NCBI GenBank assembly: GCA_034231615.1
Contig: CM067298.1
Span: 19,783,478 to 19,847,477, forward strand
Length of the DNA stretch: 64,000 nucleotides
Reading direction: 5' to 3'
From: Meghimatium bilineatum
Taxonomy: Eukaryota > Mollusca > Gastropoda > Stylommatophora > Philomycidae
Shown: piece after piece, positions 36,101 through 44,449 of the stretch
Layout: every line of letters begins with the position of its first letter
Position numbering within the stretch: position 1 is the first letter of the stretch
Notes under the pieces: generated by a model
What the model was told of the DNA's origin: nothing
Databases searched by the model: none
Seen by the model: the letters and a program-made list of their open reading frames with translations, nothing else
Translations under genes and position numbers: made by a program

Positions 36101-38265
36101 CTTTCATCCCCCTTACCTCATTACCCCCTTACCTCCTTGACAGCATTCTTTCATCCACTTGGCTCCGTGTGAGCCAGTTGTCTCGCCTTGATACTTGACT
36201 AACTCTCAAGGTTCTTCCTCCTCCTCTGATAGGGTAAAACATGTTAACTTGTTCTTACCCCATAACTCTTCTGTCCGACACATCATGCTTAAACATTATT
36301 CTCTTCTCCAGTCTGATTCTGACACCCATGCTGCTTTCCAGGACTTACCTCTGGTGGCCTATAGATGCAACAAAAATCTGAAGGACATCTTGGTTCATAG
36401 CCATCTTAAGTTTTCTATTCCCGACCATTTTGGTACTGTTCGTTGCTCACGTAGCCATTGCTATACATGTCCTTATGTGGTTCTGATGCTCTCCATTTCA
36501 TTTCCCATGGCCTATTTTCTGGCTATTTTCATGGCCATTCATTTGAATATAAACATGACAATAATTATAGAACGTTACATTGTCAGTACTTTTACAACAA
36601 AACTCTGATGATAACTGAGAATTTATGACTTCACTCTTTTTTTATAGTTTTTTGTTCTCAAACTCCCACTGGATTTCTCTTGTAGCAGGATAGTGGTCGT
36701 ACTACATTTCCAGCGTGATCTAGTCCAGTGAATGAAATTGTGTGTGTCACTGTTTTATTTGTGCCAATGACTCAACACATCCGCCTTAAGTACTTAGATG
36801 TGATAGCTAGTACATTCATTGTATTTACTACATCTTCTAAGCAGTGGACCGTATGTTGCTACATCGATAGTAGCCAGCTGTATGAGAGAACTGGTTCCCG
36901 TACTGTACACTGGACATCAACCTGAAAACTAACTACAGTCATGCATCCTTGGTATTTTCACAGTTGTAGGTATCGCTATCGACATAGCCACAAATGCCCA
37001 CACTTCATTCTTAATGCAATAATGTCAGTTCTTGTAAATTTTTAGCATTGTCTAATCTAATTTGTTTCATTTCAGCTGCTATACCTTTACAAGGTCCAGA
37101 GTTGAACCTACTGCCGTTGCACTTTCATTTAGACCCAGGGGCAAATGTAAATTGGAATAAAGGCTTTGATTTAGAAGTTCAGCAGGGTGATCCAATCAAA
37201 CTTCTTCAAGAGTTTTTAGAGTTAGATCGACTTCCTCTTAAGTTGGTTGATGTCAATGGGGACAGTGACAGGGGCTCTTGTGGTTCTCAGGATTCAGATG
37301 AAACTGGAACATTGGTCAGAGACAAAGATAAAAAGAAAAAGGATGCTCGAATGACACAGCAAGTGCAGACAGTGGCCAAACAATTTGGTAGTATTGGTAA
37401 AAGTATGGGAAAGAAACTCAAACAACTGGGAAAAGTTGGGAAGGGGGACAAAACTCGGAGGCCTAGTGTAGGAAATGAAATTACACAAAGTACAAGAGTA
37501 ATGGCAAATTATGGAAATCAAGGTGGAGGTCAAGAGACTGTCCTTGTGGCAAAACTATCAGAGAAACTAGGAAAGCAACAACAGGAGATGATTCACAACT
37601 ATTTGCTGGACGCAAGACAGAGATTTGAGTCAGACAGAGAATTGAAACGTAGAAGTGATGCTGAGTTACGGACGAGAGTCGCTCCCTACCCAGCCATTAG
37701 TCCAGACACAATCTGTAGCACTCCAGGATGTGGAATGTATGGCTATGCCCAAACAAACTACTTCTGCTCTAGGTGTTTCGCTGCTCACCAGCGAGAATCA
37801 TCTATTGCTCATAAAACAAGTGGAAACTTTGTGTTTAACACCTTTCCTAGAAGAGATAACCAGTCTAATTCATCCCATATGCCTACAGATGAAATTTTCA
37901 AGTTTGGCAAGTCCCAGTTTTATACTTCAAGTAATGAGAATTTAGTTGTGCAAGCCGCAGCACCTGTCACTAACAAACAGACTGCTCCTTCATACCATAA
38001 TGTTAATGATTACAGAGTTAGATCCCCATCTCCAGACTATGATAACTGCTCAGACCCTAGTTCTGGGTCTGCCAGAACGGACAGGTTACCAGTGTCCAGT
38101 CCTAAACCAATGCACAGACAATACCCTGAAGAGAGAAAACACTGCAGAAACTCAGACTGTGACTTCTATGGCAGTTATGAATCAGATGGTCTGTGTTCGA
38201 AATGTTACCAAAAAAAGTATAAAGAAGTGTTGTTAAGCTCCACACAAGGAATTACCAAGTTGTGA
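21037..38265 (+). CDS. OTUD7: OTUD7/Cezanne-type OTU deubiquitinase, eight coding exons
   Basis: Joining 21037-21127, 21588-22250, 23999-24220, 24632-24730, 27774-27901, 32826-32956, 33937-34208 and 37076-38265 gives one open frame of 931 codons plus TGA, with every phase matching. The family cleaves ubiquitin chains (Lys11-preferring in Cezanne) and restrains NF-kB signalling in vertebrates; that role here is inference. Seen in the translation: a UBA-like N-terminus (about 8-45), a low-complexity linker (46-250), the OTU domain (about 295-600) with the [12 protein letters not shown] catalytic-Cys motif (Cys351) and DAAHFSALV (His517), Glu315 matching the third catalytic residue of Cezanne, a Lys-rich basic stretch in exon 8, and two A20 zinc fingers (Cys749/754/766/769 and Cys892/897/909/912). 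An in-frame TGA lies two codons before the ATG. A polypyrimidine-AG at about 21010 suggests an upstream 5' UTR exon that I cannot locate. All introns are GT..AG. Confidence in family is very high; OTUD7A versus OTUD7B cannot be separated. Confidence 0.95.
21265..21279. repeat. Poly(G) tract in OTUD7 intron 1
   Basis: A run of about 14 guanines between AT-rich flanks in intron 1. Confidence 0.85.
21470..21545 (+). repeat. Family G segment just upstream of OTUD7 exon 2
   Basis: acggagtacatgtgga..gaagtcaattctctatg..gaaccctttctttt closely resembles 48920-48990 (acggagtacatatgggaaac..gaagtcaatcctctacg..gaaccctttttt). It is a shared dispersed sequence within 45 bp of a splice acceptor. Confidence 0.65.
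21588..22250 (+). CDS. OTUD7: OTUD7 exon 2: end of UBA and disordered linker
   Basis: Acceptor atttcag|GA at 21587/21588 and donor ACAT|gtaagt at 22250/22251. It encodes residues 31-251: the UBA end, then a Ser/Thr/Gln/Pro-rich linker without recognisable motifs that ends in an acidic stretch ([12 protein letters not shown]) and KKPASFST. The donor is the first of six tandem copies of the same splice site (see the repeat at 22243-22380). Reading through it reaches a stop at 22289-22291. Confidence 0.9.
22243..22380 (+). repeat. 23-bp minisatellite made of tandem 5' splice donors
   Basis: The unit GTAAGTACTTTAATTTAGTA+CAT is repeated across the exon 2/intron 2 junction of OTUD7. ACAT|GTAAGT donors fall at 22251, 22274, 22297, 22320, 22343 and 22366, exactly 23 bp apart and almost identical. 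The first repeat boundary overlaps the coding sequence (TTTAGTACAT), so the array appears to have grown from the authentic splice site. Because 23 is not a multiple of 3, use of donors 2 or 3 shifts the frame, and a stop at 22289-22291 lies before donor 3. Confidence 0.95.
22690..22925 (-). pseudogene. LINE RT C-terminal tail in OTUD7 intron 2
   Basis: The minus strand reads [20 protein letters not shown], then [20 protein letters not shown] and QELQ, the family of 14543-15004 (RRRGRPRETLRRTI...NN.QEL). Short and degenerate. Confidence 0.7.
23235..23400 (+). pseudogene. LINE C-terminal tail fragment in OTUD7 intron 2
   Basis: The + strand reads [20 protein letters not shown] and NIKDGQD, the LQGTLEGGRRRGRQ..W.DNIKEW block of the family at 44134-44425. 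It has stops downstream. Confidence 0.7.
23999..24220 (+). CDS. OTUD7: OTUD7 exon 3: start of OTU domain
   Basis: Acceptor aaatgcag|AT and donor GCTG|gtatgt. It encodes residues 252-325, including [20 protein letters not shown] and [13 protein letters not shown], the segment that precedes the catalytic Cys in Cezanne/A20-type OTU domains. Glu315 in LIETS aligns with the catalytic acidic residue of Cezanne. Reading through the donor keeps the frame open to 24453, so intron retention would give a truncated protein lacking the catalytic Cys. Confidence 0.93.
24632..24730 (+). CDS. OTUD7: OTUD7 exon 4: catalytic cysteine
   Basis: Acceptor tctaaag|GT and donor CTTG|gtaata. It encodes [20 protein letters not shown] and [13 protein letters not shown] (residues 326-358). 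TGT at 24706-24708 is catalytic Cys351 in the GDGNCLLHA motif. The RLNWW..QRLLP context is diagnostic of OTUD7 rather than other OTU families. Confidence 0.95.
24731..26396. other. OTUD7 intron 4, 5' part: no gene recognised
   Basis: Begins with donor gtaata. A direct duplication of about 27 bp (gcaaacagaatcctgccctg, 25064 and 25091) is present. The phrase gtgactggattaccaaaact at 25984 recurs at 32432, suggesting a dispersed repeat. Small open frames here lack motifs. Confidence 0.4.
26397..26954 (+). repeat. Exact triplication of a 186-bp unit
   Basis: Three head-to-tail units start at 26397, 26583 and 26769. By eye they are identical. The unit contains the 5' half of a SINE B-like element (ggcttgaaagggaagcaaag, tatatggtcaaagtcatcca). 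Its 3' half with the (GAA) tail follows at 26955-27030 only once, so the copies arose by local duplication after insertion, not by three transpositions. Confidence 0.95.
26955..27035 (+). mobile_element. SINE B 3' end
   Basis: ttgcattctctggactacat..tgatctgtaggagtttaaga and atgaatgaagaagaac match the common 3' domain of SINE A and SINE B. It continues the unit of the preceding triplication. Confidence 0.8.
27036..27626 (+). repeat. 37/38-bp minisatellite, 16 units, rich in TGACTCA
   Basis: The unit is GAAGGGAAATTATGTAGTAA followed by CTGACTCATTGAGTTAA. Sixteen units are counted, and twelve contain the AP-1 consensus TGACTCA within the palindrome ACTCA-T-TGAGT. The end units differ most (ctggctcat), as expected for array edges. 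It ends about 150 bp before the exon 5 acceptor. Confidence 0.95.
27774..27901 (+). CDS. OTUD7: OTUD7 exon 5: OTU helical segment
   Basis: Acceptor gtttttcag|CA and donor CAG|gttggc, a weaker donor than its neighbours but supported by phase. It encodes residues 359-401 ([20 protein letters not shown] through NNKQ), matching the MWG-HDR-LR segment after the catalytic loop in Cezanne. Residue 359 becomes Ala where vertebrate OTUD7 usually has Gly. Confidence 0.92.
28060..28150 (+). mobile_element. tRNA-derived SINE fragment
   Basis: gcatagtggttagcacactggcttcg... has an A-box-like TAGTGGTTAGC, and after about 25 nt gtggttctgagttt resembles a B box (one or two mismatches). There is no acceptor stem, so it is not a tRNA gene. 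Confidence 0.55.
28660..31165 (-). mobile_element. TTAA-flanked DNA transposon (Kolobok-like), 2506 bp
   Basis: TTAA stands at both edges (28656-28659 and 31166-31169). Terminal inverted repeats are ggggggaggtacacc at 28662-28676 and the inverse of ggggggagatacacc at 31151-31165 (14 of 15 match); the left end has two extra bases (ca). Inside, the minus strand encodes a transposase remnant. TTAA duplication is known for piggyBac and Kolobok; the transposase type argues against piggyBac, so Kolobok-like is the best name, by inference. Confidence 0.87.
29249..30620 (-). pseudogene. Mutator/Kolobok-like transposase remnant
   Basis: From 30620 down: a Ser/Asp-rich start ([20 protein letters not shown]), [40 protein letters not shown] and [13 protein letters not shown], then the DDE-type motif block [20 protein letters not shown] and VLSKACKSC. 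After a frame break come [18 protein letters not shown] and [14 protein letters not shown], and then [20 protein letters not shown], ending in an Arg-rich block and YPYLAGGY. This order is that of a transposase family common in invertebrates (Pfam 'Mutator-like transposase'). Between DGDTNS and NESFNS about 150 residues of the family are missing, so it cannot work. Confidence 0.85.
32590..32700 (+). mobile_element. tRNA-like SINE fragment
   Basis: gtggcatagtcagatagtct (A-box-like) and aaggttcaaacac (B-box-like, one or two mismatches) are spaced as in a tRNA-derived promoter. Located in intron 5 just before exon 6. Confidence 0.45.
32826..32956 (+). CDS. OTUD7: OTUD7 exon 6: OTU domain
   Basis: Acceptor tgtgcag|TC and donor AAAG|gtaagt. 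It encodes [20 protein letters not shown] followed by [19 protein letters not shown] (residues 402-444). SGLV-(F/Y)-EWxxEW-LAS is a conserved OTUD7 block. The 131-bp exon is too short to have been listed as an open frame of its own. Its upstream intron (27902-32825) holds the nested transposons. Confidence 0.93.
33395..33480 (+). mobile_element. tRNA-like SINE fragment
   Basis: tgaagtggtcaagtcatttg followed by tgaattccaaatctgcc; the second part resembles the B-box region at 3885 (gttcaaatcccgaaatctgcc). Degenerate, in intron 6. Confidence 0.4.
33937..34208 (+). CDS. OTUD7: OTUD7 exon 7: catalytic histidine
   Basis: Acceptor attctcag|AT and donor TCAAG|gtatga. It encodes residues 445-535 with [20 protein letters not shown] and [20 protein letters not shown], then PGIYLPLEV and [20 protein letters not shown] at 34151-34153 is catalytic His517. 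This is the best conserved exon of the gene. Confidence 0.95.
34510..36520 (+). mobile_element. Penelope-like element split by LINE X, in OTUD7 intron 7
   Basis: The left part (34510-34752) reads [20 protein letters not shown], then RYINDGIGI, and after a frame shift [20 protein letters not shown] and [11 protein letters not shown], the palm of a PLE reverse transcriptase. The catalytic YxDD is YIND here. The right part (36093-36520) continues IVTFHPP.., [20 protein letters not shown] and [20 protein letters not shown]. It lacks the GIY-YIG end. The two parts join at the duplicated attgtcac. Confidence 0.85.
34753..36092 (+). mobile_element. LINE X, 5'-truncated, with RNase H and tetranucleotide tail
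   Basis: Reads [20 protein letters not shown] (end of RT), [20 protein letters not shown] and [48 protein letters not shown] with a frame shift (RNase H start), [43 protein letters not shown], and the CPEC-ending tail, finishing in gactaagtaagtaagt. The 8-bp duplication attgtcac (34745-34752 and 36093-36100) marks insertion into the PLE. Three or more frame breaks show it is dead. Confidence 0.9.
36650..36795 (-). mobile_element. SINE A copy, diverged
   Basis: Antisense copy (ttgttctcaaactcccactg..ctcttgtagcaggatagtgg..cagcgtgatctagtccagtgaatg). It lacks the (GAA) end and has several changes. Intron 7 of OTUD7, 280 bp before exon 8. Confidence 0.75.
37076..38265 (+). CDS. OTUD7: OTUD7 exon 8: OTU end, basic region, two A20 zinc fingers
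   Basis: Acceptor catttcag|CT; TGA at 38263-38265. It encodes residues 536-931: the last OTU strands ([20 protein letters not shown]), an Asp/Ser then Lys-rich stretch ([27 protein letters not shown]), a helical block ([20 protein letters not shown]) that also occurs in Cezanne, A20 finger 1 (37714 onward, [15 protein letters not shown]) and A20 finger 2 (38143 onward, [15 protein letters not shown]). Both fingers keep all four Cys and the (M/F)YG motif. Human OTUD7 proteins have a single C-terminal A20 finger, so the second is notable. Confidence 0.95.
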
Positions 38266-38682
38266 TTTGATTGCTACCACAGTTTGAATGACTCTTAATG
38301 AGATCATTGTGTTAAATAGCCTTTCATTTTTTTAAACATCAACCATTACTTGTATCATTTGATATTTATTGTATATTTTACTTTTAATTACAAGCTCGGT
38401 TTGATTGAAAAAAATATCTGCTGATTGTATCACTCGTCTTGACAAGCAAAAAAGAGCTTTATTTTAACAGACATGAAGATGTTTTACTTTAATTGTTGAA
38501 ATTAATAATTGAGGGATTTACCATTTTGTTGACTTTGTATATTTTTAAGTTTATTTCGCAATGTACAGTGTCGGTGATATTTGAATGAATAACTACAGGT
38601 GGTGAATCTGTTCAGATATTTTAGTGGACATTTAGTCTCATTTTTTAGCCTTAATTTTTCTGTGTGTTTTTTAACTGCTTTT

Positions 38683-38688
38683 AATAAA
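38683..38688 (+). terminator. OTUD7: AATAAA polyadenylation signal of OTUD7
   Basis: A canonical AATAAA hexamer lies 418 bp after the stop codon in AT-rich sequence, followed by a TG-rich stretch near 38720-38745. It is the best poly(A) signal before the repeats resume. The 3' UTR would be about 440 bp. Confidence 0.55.
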
Positions 38689-38699
38689 TAATGTCACTC

Positions 38700-39569
38700 T
38701 TCAGAAAACAGAGATTCTATGTTTAACGTCTGTGCCTCTATTGGTACCATGTCTACCTAGGTCAAACCTGATAACTAGACATGATTATGTCAATATTCAA
38801 TGAAGTACATAAACATACTCTGTGCTAATATATTCCAGAAATTCTTATGTTCATATCCTGCTGGGTTGGTGCGTGGCATCCTGATTCCTGTGGAGCTGGT
38901 TTAGCTGGTTTCCACAGATTTCAGCACTTTTATATGCTATGGCAGACTGGTTTTGCTCACATGTAGAAGAGGATGGCCAGACTTTGTTTTCAGCCACTGG
39001 TGGCCTGCTTAAATCCCACCTTCTCGCCAAGGAATTGCCCTAGTTAGGATGTTCATACCCAATTGGGCCATTCAAGAACTATTTTTGTCCCTTACCAAAA
39101 TGACTATCCCCTAAATAGAACTGGTTATCTCCAATTGGGAGATATTTATATATATTTTCAATTCTTTCCTATGAGATGAATCTACATTTTCCTGGGTGTG
39201 AAGTGAAATATCCAAAACATGGGAGACAGCACTGTTCTTCTTTTTTTTAAATTTCCTTTGTCTATTTATATAATATTGTCATTTTGTAAATAGAAATTAA
39301 CAGACAGAGTGACGCCACAAATTTCTTAAAATTTTGGTTTGACACATATTTCTTTAACAGTGAAATGTAGACCCTTCTCCTATGAAAGAGTCATATTTTC
39401 TCTGATATTCTTTATGATAGGAAGATTTTCTAGAGTTAAGCTTTTTCCAGATGACTTTGACTCAGTGCAGTTGTAGGGTGTAATGCCACAAACTGCTGGG
39501 CAGATTTCTATACAGAGACTTTACAATTACTGTTTTGCAATCTAGAGGCATGCTGTAAATTTATCTACC
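38700..39569. other. Downstream of OTUD7: no gene recognised
   Basis: AT-rich with no coding pattern. The ttcatactca-like words and a 60-bp stretch around 38930-39060 look like decayed repeat but match nothing else I could identify. Confidence 0.35.
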
Positions 39570-39995
39570 TATTAGCTGAAACCCTTTGTTGCCTCAGGGG
39601 TAGAAGAGTTTTCTGGAGACGGACCTCTTGTGTGCTGAGTATATTGTGGAATTTGTTGCCTCTTTTATTTCAGTAGTCCATCGTTTTCTTGGTCAGCCTC
39701 TAGGTCTGCCTTTGCTGTATCTGTGTAGCATAGTTTGTTGTGGTATGCTGTCTGATGGTAGTCTGTTGATGTTTGCAAACCATTTGATCTGTTGCTTCAT
39801 GATGTATTCTAAAATTGGGGTGGTGCCGGTTTTATGTCAGATGCTGTAAATAATGGGGTTAATTTCCAGTGCAAACCAGGCATGCATCTTCATCAGGCAT
39901 CATAACTGTCCAACCACATGTTCAATCTTCTTAGCCATCTCTTATGATAAGCATAGCAGGTGGAGGTGTTACTATTCTTAGTTATGTAGGATTTA
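39570..39995 (-). pseudogene. LINE RT C-terminal tail
   Basis: The minus strand reads EATDQMVCKHQQTTIRQHTT-like in one frame and KQQIKWFANINRL in another, then [11 protein letters not shown] and TTEIKEATN. This is a (Q)[14 protein letters not shown] block, 5'-truncated and frameshifted. Confidence 0.7.
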
Positions 39996-40779
39996 CTTAA
40001 TTTCTTGAGATCACCATATGTTCTCCATTCATCTCAATTGAGTATCACACGGGCTGATAACAGTTCCGCTCATAGTATTTAACTTAACAACTTCAAGTGA
40101 TAATCCCAAAAGACTAGAAAAAATGCACTTATAAACAAGATGGCATGACTCAGTGTTGAACTTGCGACCTTATCATCACACTGCAAATAGCTTTGGTACG
40201 CCTCTATACACAAGAGCAAAAACAGCATATAATTAACATCATAATTATTATTAATAGGTTTTGTAACATCAAATATTTTCATAATGAGTCTAACTGAGTG
40301 CTTTGATTACTAATTTCCTATAATATAGATAGTACATTTCCTGTACTTTCCCAGACATCTTAGTCGTGTTATTACTATCCCTATAAATGATGACTACCTC
40401 TTCCTTATCTACATGATAAGTTTCTTTTATGCATTTGCCTCAGCAACTCCTCATTTGATTTTTTGTTGCCTATTTATTCTTAATATTTTTTTGTAAAACA
40501 AAACATACCTAATCATTTTGTTAAATGTTTCATTATTAATTAACAAATCATCAAAACATGTTTAGTGAATCATTCTGAAGATATTCTTGGTAGAAAGCCA
40601 TACCAGTCATGTGAAGCCTAAAGACATTAAACTGTTTATCACAGATGGAAAATTAGATGAGAGATAGATGTGATAACTGAACAAAAGTCAGAATAGTAAG
40701 TTCCATGCCTGTCAACTAATACAGATTTTCTGTAATTGTACAGAAAACATTCAGATTTCATTGAATTTGAATATGTTCA

Positions 40780-41070
40780 TATTGACTTATAGTAAAGTAC
40801 CCTTTATATTGCATATGTTTATATCTACCATTAGTGAAGTACCCTTAATATTGAATATATTCATATTTACTATTAGTGAAACACTCTTAATATTGAATGT
40901 ATTCATATCAACCATTAGTGAAGTATCCTAAATATTGAATATGTTCATATTCATATTGACGTATAGTGAAGTAGCCTTTATATTTAATATGTTCCTATTG
41001 ACCTTTAGTAAAGTACCTTATGTTGAATATGTTCATATTGACCTTTAGAAAATAGCGCTTACCCTTTATA
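40780..41070 (+). repeat. Degenerate minisatellite of about 50-60 bp, about six units
   Basis: The core agtgaagtacccttaatatt + gaatatgttcatat + tgacc/accattag recurs with many substitutions and some length variation. It is much older in appearance than the other arrays. Confidence 0.85.
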
Positions 41071-41294
41071 TTTGAATATGAACTGAATTTTTGATAAAAT
41101 TACATAATTTTAGCAGTATTTTGAGCAAAATTATAAAGTGATCTTTCTGCAAGTTGACATGTATGTAATTGATTTTAGTCCAAAAAATGATTAATAAATG
41201 CAATATTGTGCATTATCATTCTCAAATGTGAACATGAACCACATGGCCAGAAATACAATTTAACATTTATGAGGTAAATTGTTTTAGAATAGGC
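41070..41294. other. No recognisable feature
   Basis: AT-rich spacer between the degenerate minisatellite and a SINE B copy. Confidence 0.35.
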
Positions 41295-41553
41295 CGACAC
41301 CATTGTGCTGCCAGAGCCCAATAGGGGAGCAAAGAATAAGAAGACTATTTACCTTCCATGCATGTCATTAAAGGTCACTAAGGAGGTTATGGGGTGAAGT
41401 TGGCTGTCCCATCCCATATATGGTCAAAGTGACCCAGAAGCCACACTGAAGTTGCATGTATTAGACCAAAAGGTACGCATATACTTGCATTACATTCTCT
41501 GGACGACATCCTGCTAATCTTCAGGAGTTTAAGAATGAATGCAGAAGAAGAAT
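41295..41553 (+). mobile_element. SINE B copy
   Basis: ggggagcaaagaataag..ccatgcatgtcattaaaggtca..tatatggtcaaagtgacccaga and the shared 3' domain cattctctggacgacatcct..gaatgaatgcagaagaagaa. It matches 50345-50605 along its whole length. Confidence 0.82.
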
Positions 41554-42419
41554 AGACCATGAAGAAACATATCGAGAGGTCATCGATATCTTACAAATGT
41601 GATGGTACACTGCAGAATATATACAGATTTAAAAAGAAAGTGACATGTGTACTCAAAGGACACTATATGTGTTCTGTCCCTTTTAGTTTGTGTCAGAGCA
41701 TTATTTACATAGTGGCACTAGCAAGGATCTCTTAATGCCCCCAAATAAAAAAATTAGGTATCCAATTTCCATGAAGTAAATGGAGAATTGACTACTGTGA
41801 ATTGAACATCACCCACTTGTATGTACAAATCCAGCTCATTAAGTCACATATATCTCTCACTGGATATGAAAGTAATATCAATGTAACTGATGACTTTCGG
41901 CAACATAAGCAGTAGTTGATAGACATAGTGTCTTAAGGGGATGAAAATTACTCAGTATGTCAATGTTCTGTTTGATTATATTTACTGTTTTGATATTGCT
42001 TATGAACCAACATCATTTCTGTCTGGGCAAACCCAGAGGTGCATAGTCTCCCCAAGCAAATATCGAAGTGTATGCACATAGGTGGTTCTTGCGACTTGCT
42101 GGTTGAACACATTCCTCATTCTGTCCCTCAAATGCCTAGTCCTACTTATGTCACACTGAATATCATATTACCCAATCATATCTGAGGTGCATCATCTATA
42201 GTTGTGAATTTATTATAACATGTATTGATATTTTATTGTTTACATGAACACATATTCTGAAACTTTTAGGTCCTGAGAAACTTAATTTTTTGCTCTTTAA
42301 AATGGTTTCTTATTTTCCTTTAAGCTAATCAATTATCATTCATAATTGTGATTGGACTGACCTACTAAGGGCAGTAATGGATTTGCTACAGAATGAAGAA
42401 GACAATGATGGAGGTACTA

Positions 42420-42745
42420 ACAAACACATACAAAGAATGACAGAAATGGGGGCAACAAGGGGGCAGTAAGAAGTAACATTGTGTCTTCATTGGAAAGATC
42501 AAAAAATCACGTAATCAACATCTGACTGGGACTTTGGAAAGATCCAAAAATCACGTAATCAACATCTGACTGGGACTTTGGAAAGATCCAAAAATCACAT
42601 AATCAACATCTGACTGGGACTTTGGAAAGATCCAAAAATCATGTAATCAACATTGACTGGGACTTTGAATCTGCATACTCTTAGATGGCTGCTGGAGCGG
42701 ACCATTTATGAGAATATTCCATGTGCTATGATGCTGGTTTCTAAT
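42420..42745 (+). mobile_element. Family C element with an internal 44-bp amplification
   Basis: acacatacaaagaatgacag at the start and gctatgatgctggtttctaa at the end match family C. Within it, ggaaagatccaaaaatcacg+taatcaacatctgactggga+cttt is repeated four times (about 42500-42673), absent from the copies at 6490 and 57834. The tandem growth took place inside this copy. Confidence 0.82.
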
Positions 42746-43072
42746 GTTGTTCTTGAAATTTCACTGAACTTTGGACATTTGTTGCCATATTGTTAGTATA
42801 GCAGTCTGTATGTTGAAACCTGTTTATCAGCATTGCTCACACTGCATGCTAACTTTTGTTGTCACCCATCTAAATTGTGACCTGATAATCATTCCTTAAC
42901 CTTTTTTAACCACTGTCTGGGTTGCTATCAACTTAACCATAGACATCCACACCAATTCTGATATCAGCAAATGAACAACAAACTTGTAGGTCCTGTTTAC
43001 AAGTTGCAAATGTGAAGGAACTCTGGGCCGCTCAAATCAATAAGAGTATGTTGGGTTTTATTCCTGTGAATT

Positions 43073-43324
43073 ATGAGCAAAAGATTTCTTGTAACCTTTT
43101 TTGTGCAGGTGGTTGGGGAGGATCTACCCAGAGCTTTATTTCATACGCAGCGGAAGACTCCAACTCTAAAAGCTGTGCAATGTTTTGAGAGGCCTCTTGG
43201 AAGGGATAACATCATAACTGTATCAGATAATATGCTGTATGCTTCAACAAGAGAACAGCTTCACTATATAGACAAGTCATCTATTACCTCAATTATATTT
43301 ATTGTTGCACGGTGGTTGGTCTGA
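43073..43324 (+). other. Unassigned open frame, 83 codons
   Basis: Opens after ttttttgtgcag, which looks like a splice acceptor, and reads VVGEDLPRALFHTQRKTPTL, then KAVQCFERPLGRDNIITVSD. I do not recognise it. It could be an exon of an unseen gene or a worn transposon piece. No partner exon was found. Confidence 0.25.
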
Positions 43325-43729
43325 TGAGACTTTCAAACCTTCTTTCTATACATGAGAAAATAAGCTTAATGGTTGCTGTCCAGACAAATAAGGTACTCAT
43401 ACAGAATACAAGGTAGTGAGTTGTGCCATTTACAAACAGACAAAATATAGATGGTTGTATACAAAATATACTATTATATTTATTGTTTGTTCTTTGGCTA
43501 TTTCTTGAGAAAGACTTTATGGTTGAAACATTGATCTAGTCTCTTTTATATACTCTCATCAATTTTTTTCTGTGTCGATTAGTCTGATAATCTTTGTAAA
43601 TGGTAAAACTCACTATCTTGTGTTCTGTGTAAGTACCTTATTTGTTACAGTTTTACTGCAGTATAACTTATTATCATGTGTCCAGATAAAAAAATTTTTA
43701 ATAGGTTTTTTAACATTACTACACAAGAA

Positions 43730-43886
43730 AAGAGGCATTGTATCATGGACCCTTGTCCATGCTCCAATGTTTATGCTTTGTTGTCCCACACATGCCCAGA
43801 GTGTGGTAGAAAATTCCAAGCACGCATGGGACTTATTAGTCACAGTCTGGCAAGCCACAGACATCTTCATCATCATTCCAGTTGAG
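43730..43886 (+). pseudogene. LINE C-terminal C2H2 zinc-finger tail
   Basis: Reads CPECGRKFQARMGLISHSLA and SHRHLHHHSS before a stop. The CPxCGR.F.(S/A)R.GL.SH..(S/T)H pattern is the terminal zinc finger of many CR1/Jockey-type ORF2 proteins. The rest of the element is not visible. Confidence 0.75.
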
Positions 43887-44109
43887 CTGAATGGTCATCG
43901 TCAACTTCGACAGACGAATAATAATGCTTTGTTGTATAATTGCTAGAAAGCTAGAAAAGATCTGATGAAACCCATAGTAACACACTAAACAAGAACAACT
44001 ATCCTTGAATATAAAAACGGAATGATGATCAAATAAAAATAAGATACAATGAAAAAGTAGATGAAATATTGCAGAGATTTATATAAATGTATAATTGCCC
44101 CAGACTCTG

Positions 44110-44425
44110 AAGTATTCAAACAAATAAACACACTTGCAAGGACCAATTTTGGCAGTGGTGAAATGGTGTAAACTTGTTTGGTTTAGACATGTAGCGAGAC
44201 ATGGCTCACTTTATACAATTATTTTGCAAGAGACAGTTGAGGGTGGAAGGAGAACAGGTGGTAAAAGAAAATCCTGGAACAACATCAAAGAATGGCCTCT
44301 ACATGGTTTTTCTACACTTCACCGAATGCCTGAGGATAGAGGTGTTTGGAGAGCTTTTTGTGCTGATGCCTCCAGTGTGGCACGACTATGACCCTGGCGG
44401 GTTATGGGTCTTATTATTATTATAG
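44110..44425 (+). pseudogene. LINE RT C-terminal tail with (TTA)n end
   Basis: Reads WFRHVARHGSLYTIILQETV and EGGRRTGGKRKSWNNIKEWP, then RMPEDRGVWRAFCADASSVA, ending in tggcgggttatgggtcttat and (tta)n. It is the 3' terminus of the family also found at 46640-46905 and 20190-20860. Confidence 0.85.
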
Positions 44426-44449
44426 TAACACAAGTTTGAAAATAAATAT

